A DNA stretch of 60,823 nucleotides, from positions 1-60,823 of the forward strand of contig CALADS010000049.1 in assembly GCA_937890825.1 (NCBI GenBank). Reading direction: 5' to 3'. The DNA is from an uncultured Bacteroides sp. GTDB lineage: Bacteria > Bacteroidota > Bacteroidia > Bacteroidales > Bacteroidaceae. The position numbers and the translations under genes are program-made. Under the pieces are notes generated by a model. The model was not told where the DNA came from. It was given only the letters and a program-made list of their open reading frames with translations, and searched no databases. Positions 1-8,150 of the stretch are shown here, piece by piece; within the stretch, counting starts at the first letter, position 1, and every line of letters begins with the position of its first letter.

Positions 1-39
1 TTTCAGCAGTTCTATCACGTGGTGATTCAGTGTTCTCAT
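1..39 (-). CDS. Possible 5' end of a gene running off the left edge
   Basis: On the minus strand an ATG at 39 opens a frame reading MRTLNHHVIELLK to the window edge without a stop. The residues look like an ordinary protein N-terminus, and a gene divergent from the ATPase operon would fit the layout. Only 13 codons are visible, no TAnnTTTG box was found just upstream on that strand, and no family can be named. It could equally be chance. Confidence 0.25.
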   Translation of the reverse strand, partial: MRTLNHHVIELLK

Positions 40-371
40 CCCCTTTGTTTTTCTCCCTTGTATTTCCTCCCGTCGCCTGTTTCTTATTAGGCGTGTTTTC
101 CTCAGCTATTTACGCTCTATTTGTAATCTCCTCTTCACACACTTTTTCTCCTTCTTTCATTCTGCTGTCCGAATGCTTTCGTTTGGCTGTGATTCTGGAG
201 ATTTTTTTCCTTGTTTCTATTTGAAAGTTCCTGGGTGCTTTTTTGGATGCGTGTGCAATGAAATCTTCAAAAATTCCCCTTTTGCGAGCTGTTGCGCCTT
301 GCAAAATGATTTTTTTCGAGATTTCGTAAATTTTAGTCTCTTCTTTCTGCTATTTATCAAATGGTTTTTTG
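40..371. other. Intergenic region upstream of the ATPase operon
   Basis: About 330 bases with no convincing gene. The plus strand is pyrimidine-rich. Short frames of 60-70 codons on both strands lack family features and are probably chance. An imperfect inverted repeat has TTTTGC at 280-285 and GCAAAA at 301-306, with partial pairing between. The only other recognisable signal is the promoter just downstream. Confidence 0.4.
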
Positions 372-379
372 TACTTTTG
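344..379 (+). promoter_or_regulatory. Putative promoter of the V-type ATPase operon
   Basis: TACTTTTG at 372-379 matches the Bacteroides housekeeping -7 consensus TAnnTTTG exactly. TTTCTG at 344-349 is a weak -33 candidate. The box lies about 73 bases before the first ATG, so transcripts would carry a roughly 65-base leader rich in A and T. Confidence 0.5.
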
Positions 380-451
380 GCATGAATCTAATAAAGGGAA
401 AAAAATTACGTGAAATAGTAATGTAAATAATTATAATAAACTCCTGGAAAT

Positions 452-1042
452 ATGGAAAACAAAATTCAAGAGCTGACCGATAAGATCTACCGTGAGGGTG
501 TAGAAAAAGGTAATGTGGAAGCACAGAAACTTATCGAAAAGGCTCAGGAAGACGCAAAGAAGATTGTAGAAGATGCCCATAAAGAGGCAGAAACTATTTT
601 GGTAAATGCCCGTAAGGCCGCAGGTGAACTGGCTGAAAATACGAAGTCGGAACTGAAACTTTTTGCTGGGCAGGCCATCAATGCGTTGAAATCAGAGATT
701 GCCACGCTGGTTACAAATCAACTCGTAGATGCCGACGTAAAGGCATTTGCTGCTAACAAAGATTTTCTGAATGCATTCATAGTAGCCTTAGCTTCTAAGT
801 GGAGCGAGAATGAACCCATTGTTATTGGTGCTGCCGATGCTGAATCCCTGAAGAAATATTTTGCAGCAAAAGCTAAATCATTGTTGGATAAGGGCATTAA
901 GATAGAACAGGTGAATGGCACCAAAACACTTTTCACAGTTTCGCCTGCCGATGGTTCGTATAAGGTAAATTTTGGCGAAGAAGAGTTTATGAATTATTTC
1001 AAGGAATTCCTACGTCCGCAATTAGTAGAAATGCTGTTTTAA
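452..1042 (+). CDS. ntpE/atpE: V/A-type ATPase subunit E (peripheral stalk)
   Basis: Peripheral-stalk subunit of a V/A-type rotary ATPase, cytoplasmic, linking the catalytic A3B3 head to membrane subunit I. The 196 residues begin with about 90 residues of charged, alanine-rich heptad-like sequence (KLIEKAQEDAKKIVEDAHKE), the usual long E helix, followed by a globular C-terminal domain. Length and first position in an operon encoding A, B, D, I and K support the call. No separate subunit G/H partner is visible in the operon, so the stalk composition is unresolved. The start at 452 is the first ATG after the promoter leader. The next gene follows after 15 bases. Confidence 0.88.
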   Translation: MENKIQELTDKIYREGVEKGNVEAQKLIEKAQEDAKKIVEDAHKEAETILVNARKAAGELAENTKSELKLFAGQAINALKSEIATLVTNQLVDADVKAFAANKDFLNAFIVALASKWSENEPIVIGAADAESLKKYFAAKAKSLLDKGIKIEQVNGTKTLFTVSPADGSYKVNFGEEEFMNYFKEFLRPQLVEMLF

Positions 1043-1057
1043 AAACTTCCAAAGATT

Positions 1058-1897
1058 ATGAGCAAGTACTATTATTTAGTAGCCGGTTTGCCAGACCTTG
1101 CTTTGGAAGATAATAAGCTGACGTATACAGTAGCTGATTTTAAGTCGGAAATTTATCCATTTCTTTCAGAAGGAGACCGTAGATTGGCTGATTTGTTCTA
1201 TTTGAAGTTTGACAATGCCAATGTGCTGAAACTCTTGAAAGACAAGGATGCTTCCATTGATAAGCGTGGTAATTATTCGGCTGAAGAACTATCAGAGTTT
1301 ATCGCCTTGCTTAAAGAAGGAGATTCTGTATCTGACAAGGTTTTCCCTGCTTATCTGAGTCAATTTATTGTTGATTATTTTCAGTCATCTGCCGAAGAAG
1401 GATATTTGCCTGAGAACAAATTGGCTTCGTTATATTATGCGTATGCTATGGGATGTAAAAATGCCTTTGTAGCTGCGTGGTTTGAATTTAACTTGACGGT
1501 CAATAATATTCTGGTGGCATTGACAGCCCGGAAATATAAAATGGAAATTTCTCCGCTTATAGTCGGCGATACTACGGTGTGTGAAGCTTTACGGACTTCA
1601 AATGCACGTGATTTTGGCTTGTCGGGCGAAGTGGATTTCTTAGATAGATTGATGAAAATCAGCGAGACAGAGGAATTGGTGGAACGAGAAAAGAAAATCG
1701 ATCAGTTAAGATGGAACTGGATGGAAGATGCCACCTTCTTTAATTATTTTACAGCAGAACGTCTGTTCGTCTTTTTATTGAAGCTGGAAATGATACAGCG
1801 TTGGATTTCTTTGGACAAGGAAAGAGGGAGCCAATTGTTCCGTAGCATGATTGCTTCGTTGAAAGACGAGGTGCAGATTCCTGCAGAATTCAGATAA
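1058..1897 (+). CDS. DUF2764 family protein, presumed V-ATPase subunit (C-like)
   Basis: A 279-residue soluble, mostly helical protein with no signal peptide, beginning MSKYYYLVAGLPDL. This matches the DUF2764 proteins found inside Bacteroidales V-type ATPase operons, always near subunits E and A. The operon has no recognisable subunit C (the socket joining the central shaft to the proteolipid ring), and this gene occupies the place where C would be expected. It is therefore probably a diverged C/d-type subunit. That role is inferred from position, size and helical make-up, not from visible catalytic residues. It lies 15 bases after subunit E and 19 before subunit A, so it is surely co-transcribed. 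Confidence 0.75.
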   Translation: MSKYYYLVAGLPDLALEDNKLTYTVADFKSEIYPFLSEGDRRLADLFYLKFDNANVLKLLKDKDASIDKRGNYSAEELSEFIALLKEGDSVSDKVFPAYLSQFIVDYFQSSAEEGYLPENKLASLYYAYAMGCKNAFVAAWFEFNLTVNNILVALTARKYKMEISPLIVGDTTVCEALRTSNARDFGLSGEVDFLDRLMKISETEELVEREKKIDQLRWNWMEDATFFNYFTAERLFVFLLKLEMIQRWISLDKERGSQLFRSMIASLKDEVQIPAEFR

Positions 1898-1916
1898 AAA
1901 ATAAATCAAATAATAT

Positions 1917-3674
1917 ATGGCAACAAAAGGAACTGTTAGTGGCGTTATAGCCAATATGGTGACCCTGGTCGTTGACGGACCGGTAGCACAAAATGAAATT
2001 TGCTACATTTCTACCGGCGGTGATAAGTTGATGGCCGAGGTGATTAAGGTAGTGGGCACTCAGGTCTATGTGCAGGTGTTTGAAAGCACGCGTGGATTGA
2101 AAGTGGGTGCTGAAGCCGAGTTTACCGGACACATGCTCGAAGTGACGTTGGGTCCTGGTATGCTCTCGAAGAATTATGACGGGTTGCAGAACGACTTGGA
2201 TAAAATGGATGGCGTGTTCTTGAAACGCGGTCAGTATACTTATCCGTTAGATAAAGGAAGCAAATGGCATTTCGTTCCCTTGGCAAAAGCAGGGGATAAG
2301 GTGGAAGCTGCTGCCTGGTTGGGCCAGGTGGACGAGAACTTCCAACCGCTGAAAATCATGGTGCCTTTCGAACAGAAAGGGGTATGTACCGTGAAATCGA
2401 TAGTTAAGGAAGGTGACTATACCATCGAAGATACGATTGCTGTGTTGCAGGATGAGGAAGGAAAGGAAATAAAGGTAAACATGATTCAGAAATGGCCGGT
2501 GAAGAGGGCGATGACGAATTATCGGGAAAAACCGCGTCCTTTCAAATTGCTGGAAACAGGTGTGCGTGTAATCGATACGGTAAACCCCATCGTAGAAGGA
2601 GGTACAGGATTTATTCCGGGACCTTTCGGTACAGGAAAGACGGTGCTGCAGCATGCCATTTCCAAACAGGCGGAAGCAGACATCGTAATCATTGCGGCTT
2701 GTGGTGAACGTGCCAATGAGGTAGTGGAAATCTTTACTGAATTCCCGGAATTGGTAGACCCGCATACCGGACGCAAGCTGATGGAGCGTACCATTATTAT
2801 TGCTAATACTTCGAATATGCCTGTAGCGGCTCGTGAAGCGTCGGTTTATACCGCCATGACCATTGCGGAATATTACCGGAGCATGGGACTTAAGGTGTTG
2901 CTCATGGCTGACTCTACTTCGCGCTGGGCGCAGGCTTTGCGTGAAATGTCTAACCGTATGGAAGAGTTGCCCGGACCTGATGCGTTCCCGATGGACTTGT
3001 CTTCTATTATTTCTAACTTCTATGGGCGTGCAGGATATGTAGTGCTCAACAATGGTGAAACGGGTTCTATTACTTTTATTGGTACGGTATCTCCGGCCGG
3101 TGGTAACTTGAAAGAACCGGTTACTGAAAACACCAAGAAGGTGGCCCGCTGCTTCTATGCCTTGGAGCAAGACCGTGCCGACAAGAAGCGTTATCCGGCT
3201 GTGAATCCGATTGACTCTTATTCTAAATACATAGAGTATCCGGAATTCGAGAATTACATCGCTCAGCGTATCAATGGAGAGTGGATAGGCAAGGTCAATG
3301 AAATCAAGACGCGTCTGCAACGTGGTAAGGAAATTGCCGAACAAATCAATATTTTGGGTGATGACGGTGTACCGGTAGAATATCATGAAATTTTCTGGAA
3401 ATCTGAATTGATTGACTTCGTGATTCTGCAGCAGGATGCTTTTGACGAAATTGATGCGGTAACTCCGATGGAACGTCAGGAGGAAATTTTGAATATGGTA
3501 ATAGATATCTGTCATACAGACTTTGATTTCGATAATTTTAATGAAGTAATGGATTACTTCAAGAAGATGATCAATATCTGCAAGCAGATGAACTATTCTA
3601 AGTTCCAGTCGGATGAATATAATCAGTTCCACCAGCAGTTGATGGACTTGGTGGAGGAACGTAAGGCTAAATAA
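1917..3674 (+). CDS. ntpA/atpA: V/A-type ATPase catalytic subunit A
   Basis: Catalytic nucleotide-binding subunit of the A3B3 head, coupling ATP hydrolysis or synthesis to ion movement. The 585 residues have the usual family length. Features in order: N-terminal beta-barrel, the A-specific non-homologous insert around residues 110-190, the P-loop GPFGTGKT at 235-242, the Walker B and arginine-loop region (LLMADSTSRWAQALRE, about 330-345), and a helical C-terminal domain. The intact P-loop separates it from the non-catalytic B subunit that follows after 29 bases. The ATG at 1917 gives MATKGTVSG, a normal A-subunit start. Confidence 0.97.
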   Translation: MATKGTVSGVIANMVTLVVDGPVAQNEICYISTGGDKLMAEVIKVVGTQVYVQVFESTRGLKVGAEAEFTGHMLEVTLGPGMLSKNYDGLQNDLDKMDGVFLKRGQYTYPLDKGSKWHFVPLAKAGDKVEAAAWLGQVDENFQPLKIMVPFEQKGVCTVKSIVKEGDYTIEDTIAVLQDEEGKEIKVNMIQKWPVKRAMTNYREKPRPFKLLETGVRVIDTVNPIVEGGTGFIPGPFGTGKTVLQHAISKQAEADIVIIAACGERANEVVEIFTEFPELVDPHTGRKLMERTIIIANTSNMPVAAREASVYTAMTIAEYYRSMGLKVLLMADSTSRWAQALREMSNRMEELPGPDAFPMDLSSIISNFYGRAGYVVLNNGETGSITFIGTVSPAGGNLKEPVTENTKKVARCFYALEQDRADKKRYPAVNPIDSYSKYIEYPEFENYIAQRINGEWIGKVNEIKTRLQRGKEIAEQINILGDDGVPVEYHEIFWKSELIDFVILQQDAFDEIDAVTPMERQEEILNMVIDICHTDFDFDNFNEVMDYFKKMINICKQMNYSKFQSDEYNQFHQQLMDLVEERKAK

Positions 3675-3703
3675 TAACTCTTCTAATTTGGGAAATTAAG
3701 AAA

Positions 3704-5032
3704 ATGGCAACAAAAGCTTTTCAAAAAATATATACCAAGATTACTCAGATTACCAAAGCTACCTGTTCGCTGAAAGCTACAGGGGTGGGTTATGATGAGT
3801 TGGCAACCGTTAACGGCAAATTGGCACAGGTGGTGAAGATGGCCGGTGACGAGGTGACTTTGCAGGTGTTTGAGGGTACGGAAGGTATTCCTACCAATGC
3901 AGAGGTGGTGTTCTTGGGCAAGGCTCCTACGATTAAGGTTAGTGAGCAGCTTGCCGGACGTTTCTTCAACGCATTTGGTGACCCGATTGACGGGGGACCC
4001 GAAATTGAAGGTACGGAGGTGGAAATCGGTGGCCCGTCAGTAAATCCGGTGCGACGCAAACAACCGTCGGAACTGATTGCTACAGGTATTGCAGGTATCG
4101 ACCTGAACAATACGTTGGTTTCCGGTCAGAAGATTCCGTTCTTTGCCGACCCTGACCAGCCGTTCAATCAGGTGATGGCTAATGTGGCATTGCGTGCTGA
4201 AACAGATAAGATTATTCTGGGGGGTATGGGTATGACCAATGATGACTACCTTTATTTCAAAAATGTCTTTTCTAATGCCGGTGCGCTGGACCGTATTGTA
4301 AGTTTCATGAATACGACGGAGAATCCGCCTGTAGAACGCTTGCTTATTCCGGATATGGCCTTGACGGCTGCCGAATATTTTGCAGTAGAGCATAATGAAA
4401 AAGTATTGGTATTGCTTACAGATATGACTTCGTATGCCGATGCTTTGGCCATTGTGTCTAACCGTATGGACCAGATTCCTTCGAAAGACTCAATGCCCGG
4501 TTCTTTGTATTCTGATTTGGCTAAGATTTACGAGAAGGCTGTGCAGTTCCCCAGCGGTGGTTCTATTACCATTATTGCGGTTACTACCTTGTCGGGTGGA
4601 GACATTACACACGCTGTACCCGATAATACCGGTTATATCACCGAAGGCCAGTTGTTCTTGCGTCGTGACAGTGACATCGGTAAGGTAATCGTTGACCCAT
4701 TCCGTTCTTTGTCTCGTCTGAAACAGTTGGTTACCGGTAAGAAGACCCGTAAGGATCATCCGCAGGTGATGAATGCTGCTGTCCGTCTGTATGCCGATGC
4801 GGCCAATGCCAAGACTAAATTGGAAAACGGATTTGATTTGACCAATTATGACGAAAGAACCTTGGCTTTTGCCAAAGACTATTCTAACCAATTGCTTGCG
4901 ATTGATGTCAACCTCAATACTACTGAAATGCTTGATGTGGCCTGGGGACTCTTTGGCAAATACTTTAAGCCTGAAGAAGTGAATATCAAGAAGGAATTGG
5001 TAGACCAGTTCTGGAAAAGCGAGGCTAACTAA
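3704..5032 (+). CDS. ntpB/atpB: V/A-type ATPase non-catalytic subunit B
   Basis: Regulatory partner of subunit A in the A3B3 hexamer. The 442 residues show an N-terminal beta-barrel, then the B-type nucleotide-binding fold in which the P-loop is lost: SGQKIPFFADPDQP stands where A has GPFGTGKT. Conserved B segments include the MTSYADALAIVSNRMDQIPS region and the SLSRL stretch near residue 333. Its N-terminus (MATKAFQKIYTKI) resembles other bacterial V-type B subunits. Subunit D starts 33 bases downstream. Confidence 0.96.
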   Translation: MATKAFQKIYTKITQITKATCSLKATGVGYDELATVNGKLAQVVKMAGDEVTLQVFEGTEGIPTNAEVVFLGKAPTIKVSEQLAGRFFNAFGDPIDGGPEIEGTEVEIGGPSVNPVRRKQPSELIATGIAGIDLNNTLVSGQKIPFFADPDQPFNQVMANVALRAETDKIILGGMGMTNDDYLYFKNVFSNAGALDRIVSFMNTTENPPVERLLIPDMALTAAEYFAVEHNEKVLVLLTDMTSYADALAIVSNRMDQIPSKDSMPGSLYSDLAKIYEKAVQFPSGGSITIIAVTTLSGGDITHAVPDNTGYITEGQLFLRRDSDIGKVIVDPFRSLSRLKQLVTGKKTRKDHPQVMNAAVRLYADAANAKTKLENGFDLTNYDERTLAFAKDYSNQLLAIDVNLNTTEMLDVAWGLFGKYFKPEEVNIKKELVDQFWKSEAN

Positions 5033-5065
5033 TCATATAACAATAATTTTTAATCACTAAAAGAA

Positions 5066-5671
5066 GTGGCTATTAAGTTTCAATATAATAAAACCTCTCT
5101 TCAGCAGTTGGAAAAACAACTGAAAGTGCGGGTTCGTACGCTTCCTATCATCAAGAATAAGGAAAGTGCGTTGCGTATGGAAGTGAAGCGCTGTAAGCAG
5201 GATGCAGCTGTACTCGGCGAGAGGTTGGAAAAGGAAATCCAAGCTTACGAAGCCATGTTCGCCCTTTGGAATGAGTTTGATGCCTCATTGATAAAGGTCA
5301 GCGATGTACATTTGGGAGTGAAGAAAATAGCAGGCGTACGGGTACCTTTACTGGAGAAGGTAGATTTTGAGGTACGTCCGTACAGCTTATTCAATGCGCC
5401 CAAATGGTATGCCGACGGTTTGCGCCTCTTGCAGGAACTGGCTCATACAGCTATTGAGCGGGAATTTACCGTGGCTAAACTTAATCTGCTGGAACATGCG
5501 CGCAAAAAGACCACTCAGAAGGTGAATCTTTTTGAAAAAGTACAGATTCCTGGCTATCAGGATGCCCTGCGTAAGATTAAACGGTTTATGGAAGATGAAG
5601 AAAATCTTTCGAAATCATCACAGAAAATCATGAAGTCACATCAAGAGAAAAGAAAGGAGGCTGAGGCATGA
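5066..5671 (+). CDS. ntpD/atpD: V/A-type ATPase central-shaft subunit D
   Basis: Subunit D forms the rotating coiled-coil axle inside the A3B3 head. The 201-residue product has long N- and C-terminal helices (for example YNKTSLQQLEKQLKVRVRTL and KIKRFMEDEENLSKSSQKIM) around a short globular centre, as expected. The start is a GTG at 5066; no ATG lies close upstream and the residues after it match other D subunits (MAIKFQYNKTSL). The stop overlaps the start of subunit I by four bases (ATGA), indicating translational coupling. Confidence 0.92.
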   Translation: MAIKFQYNKTSLQQLEKQLKVRVRTLPIIKNKESALRMEVKRCKQDAAVLGERLEKEIQAYEAMFALWNEFDASLIKVSDVHLGVKKIAGVRVPLLEKVDFEVRPYSLFNAPKWYADGLRLLQELAHTAIEREFTVAKLNLLEHARKKTTQKVNLFEKVQIPGYQDALRKIKRFMEDEENLSKSSQKIMKSHQEKRKEAEA

Positions 5672-7491
5672 TTACGAAAATGAAGAAGCTCACTTTCCTT
5701 ATTTACCATAAGGAATATGAAACATTTCTGGAACAGATTCGTGCGCTGGGTGTGATACATATTGTGGAAAGACAACGTGGTGAACTGGATAATACACTGC
5801 AAGGATTTTTACAAAAACGTAATCTTTATAAGAATACGTTGATGAATATGTATAATCGTGCTGAAAAGCAGCCTGACAATACCATCACGAGGGAGATTCC
5901 GGCCGATGAAATTGTGCAGGAATATGAAGATTTGCAGACTCGTATACAGGAGTTGAATCAGCGTCTGCCAGTGATAGACAAAGAAATGGCTCAGATGGAA
6001 ATCTGGGGCGACTTTGACTGGAATGCTGTGGAGCGTCTAAAGAATAGCGGCTGGTATATACAGTTTTATACATGTTCGGAAAAAGAATTCAATGAAGATT
6101 GGGTGGATCGGTACCAAGTAGTACGGATTCATGAAAGTGCCGGTCATATCTATTTTGTGACGGTCACTCCGCAATCGGTAGATTTGGAACTGGAGCCTTT
6201 GCGTTTACCTACTTTCAGCCTTTCTGAACTGGGGCGGCAGCGCGAAGAACTGCTGAAAGAACTGGCCGATACGAATGCTGCACTCACAGCTTTTTCTAAA
6301 GCCAATTATCGTGCGTTAGAGAAGGGCAGTTTGAAACTGGAAGGTGAAATGGAACTCTGGAAGGTTAAGTTGAACAGTGAACGGATGGCCGATGGGGCTG
6401 TGTTGTTGCTGGAAGGCTGGATTCCTGAAGATAAGGAGGCAGATGTGAAAAAACTGCTAGAACAGAGTGGTATCTATTATGAAGTCAGAGCAGCTCGCAA
6501 GGAGGATAATGCTCCGATTAAACTGCGAAACAATGCGTTCACCCGCATGTATGAAGTGCTGACGAAGATGTATGGTATGCCTGATTACGCTGAGTTCGAC
6601 CCGACCCCGATTCTGGCACCGTTTTTCTCGCTCTTCTTTGCATTCTGTATGGGCGATGCAGGGTATGGATTGGTGCTGATTGCTTTGGGATTTTTCTTGA
6701 AGAAGAAACTCTCCAAGTCATTGAGCGGTATGATGAATCTGGTGATGACGCTGGGTGTATTTACTACCGTTATCGGAGCTGTATTGGGCACTTTCTTCGG
6801 AATGAGTCTAGTGGACGTGAATTTACCGGAAAGCGTCAAGCAATTCATGGTCGTGGGCAAGATTGGCGAGACATCGTATGATAAACAGATGTTGCTGGCT
6901 TTGCTGATAGGTGTGGTTCACATTTGTATTGCCATGACTGTAAAAGCTGTCAGTGAAACGGTTCGCTTTGGTTTTAAAGAATCTCTCAGTTCTTGGGGAT
7001 GGCTGCTGTTGGTAGTAGGTTTTATCTGCACAGGCGGTTTGTCTTTCTTCCAGATTATTTCTGAAGAGGTGTCTACCTGGGCGTTTATAGCCATAGGAAG
7101 TGTATCGGCGATAGGAATCTATTTATTGAACAATCTGCGTCGCAATGTATTTGTCAACATTGGGGCAGGTCTGTGGGATACCTATAACATGGCTACCGGT
7201 TTGATGGGTGATGTGCTTTCTTACATACGTCTGTATGCATTAGGATTGGCAGGCGGTATGTTGGGAGGTGTATTTAATCAGTTGGCCTTTATGGTAAATG
7301 ATGCGGCAGGTCCGGCATTGGGATGGTTGTTCTGTGGCTTGATTTTGGTATTTGGCCATACGCTGAATATTGCCATGTCTTGTCTGAGTGCATTTGTACA
7401 TCCTTTGCGTCTGACATTTGTTGAGTATTTCAAGAATTCAGGATACGACGGTAAAGGCGAAGAATATGCTCCTTTTGCCAATAAAGACTGA
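5668..7491 (+). CDS. ntpI/atpI: V/A-type ATPase membrane subunit I (a)
   Basis: Membrane stator that forms the ion half-channels against the proteolipid ring. The 607 residues split into a cytoplasmic N-terminal half (about 1-310) with coiled-coil segments, and a hydrophobic C-terminal half with seven or eight membrane helices. Visible landmarks are the FAFCMGDAGYGL helix, the DVLSYIRLYALGLAGGML helix holding the conserved ion-path arginine, and a C-terminal LRLTFVEYFKNSGY. It starts inside the last codon of subunit D and is followed after 47 bases by subunit K. Confidence 0.95.
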   Translation: MITKMKKLTFLIYHKEYETFLEQIRALGVIHIVERQRGELDNTLQGFLQKRNLYKNTLMNMYNRAEKQPDNTITREIPADEIVQEYEDLQTRIQELNQRLPVIDKEMAQMEIWGDFDWNAVERLKNSGWYIQFYTCSEKEFNEDWVDRYQVVRIHESAGHIYFVTVTPQSVDLELEPLRLPTFSLSELGRQREELLKELADTNAALTAFSKANYRALEKGSLKLEGEMELWKVKLNSERMADGAVLLLEGWIPEDKEADVKKLLEQSGIYYEVRAARKEDNAPIKLRNNAFTRMYEVLTKMYGMPDYAEFDPTPILAPFFSLFFAFCMGDAGYGLVLIALGFFLKKKLSKSLSGMMNLVMTLGVFTTVIGAVLGTFFGMSLVDVNLPESVKQFMVVGKIGETSYDKQMLLALLIGVVHICIAMTVKAVSETVRFGFKESLSSWGWLLLVVGFICTGGLSFFQIISEEVSTWAFIAIGSVSAIGIYLLNNLRRNVFVNIGAGLWDTYNMATGLMGDVLSYIRLYALGLAGGMLGGVFNQLAFMVNDAAGPALGWLFCGLILVFGHTLNIAMSCLSAFVHPLRLTFVEYFKNSGYDGKGEEYAPFANKD

Positions 7492-7538
7492 ATAAATAAG
7501 TAAAATAAAATTAGAAACAATCAAAATAAGAAAACATT

Positions 7539-7958
7539 ATGAATGAAATTTTAGGTTATCTCGGTTTAGGCTTGATGTTAGGTCTGGCCGGTATTGGTAG
7601 TTGCTTTGGTACAACAATTGCAGGAAATGCAGCCGAAGGTGCTTTGAAAAAAGATCCGTCTAAGTCGGCTAGTTATATGATTTTGTCCGCACTTCCCGCT
7701 ACGCAGGGGTTGTATGGTTTCGTAGCTTTTCTGATGTCTATGGGACGCGATTTTTCCACCGACGGTCCGTTGATGCTAGGTATTGGCTTAGGAGTTGGTT
7801 TGGTATGCTTGTTCTCGGCCATTCGTCAGGGTCAGGTATGTGCCAATGGTATTGTAGGTATTTCACAAGGACATGATGTGCAGACAAACACGATGATCTA
7901 TGCTGCTCTTCCGGAATTTTATGCTATTTTGGCATTGGTTGCAGCTTTGATGGTATAA
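7539..7958 (+). CDS. ntpK/atpK: V/A-type ATPase proteolipid subunit K, sodium-type site
   Basis: Rotor-ring proteolipid: 139 residues and four membrane helices, i.e. two fused hairpins with a single carboxylate. Glu126 in ALPEFYAIL is the ion-binding acid, while the first hairpin has Gln56 (ALPATQGLYGF) in the equivalent place. The residues known to coordinate sodium in Enterococcus hirae NtpK (Leu61, Thr64, Gln65, Gln110, Glu139) align with Leu52, Thr55, Gln56, Gln97 and Glu126 here, so the ring is probably sodium-selective. That inference rests on motif comparison from memory. It is the last gene of the operon, with a strong terminator 22 bases later. Confidence 0.95.
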   Translation: MNEILGYLGLGLMLGLAGIGSCFGTTIAGNAAEGALKKDPSKSASYMILSALPATQGLYGFVAFLMSMGRDFSTDGPLMLGIGLGVGLVCLFSAIRQGQVCANGIVGISQGHDVQTNTMIYAALPEFYAILALVAALMV

Positions 7959-7980
7959 TAGCCTGTTTTTTATAGTAAAA

Positions 7981-8017
7981 AAATCCCCGGATCAACAGAT
8001 AATCCGGGGATTTTTTA
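7981..8017 (+). terminator. Rho-independent terminator of the ATPase operon
   Basis: A perfect 11-bp stem (AATCCCCGGAT at 7982-7992 pairing with ATCCGGGGATT at 8002-8012), a 9-base loop and a run of T. It lies directly behind subunit K and separates the ATPase operon from the glycogen genes. Confidence 0.92.
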
Positions 8018-8086
8018 TTGTACATAGTAATCATTACCATGCAAACGATTTTTATACGAATAATTGCAGATTTTTTTATTAAAAGG

Positions 8087-8116
8087 CTATTTTTCAAAGA
8101 ATAATGCGTACTTTTG
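8087..8116 (+). promoter_or_regulatory. Promoter of the glycogen synthase-phosphorylase pair
   Basis: TACTTTTG at 8109-8116 is an exact TAnnTTTG box. The T-rich stretch near 8087-8095 is about 15-20 bases upstream, where a -33 element would be. Transcription would begin near 8123, so the ATG at 8064 of the longest frame cannot be used, and the ATG at 8151 is the real start. Confidence 0.6.
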
Positions 8117-8150
8117 CAAGCGAAATAAAGATGGATATATAATAACATTT

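Noticed and set aside
2247..3632. 461-codon frame on the minus strand opposite subunit A
   Set aside because: Antisense shadow of a well-conserved gene. The product is Arg/His/Phe-rich with no family features.
8064..8150. 29-codon N-terminal extension of glycogen synthase
   Set aside because: It contains the promoter -7 box and unlikely residues. The ATG at 8151 starts the conserved sequence.
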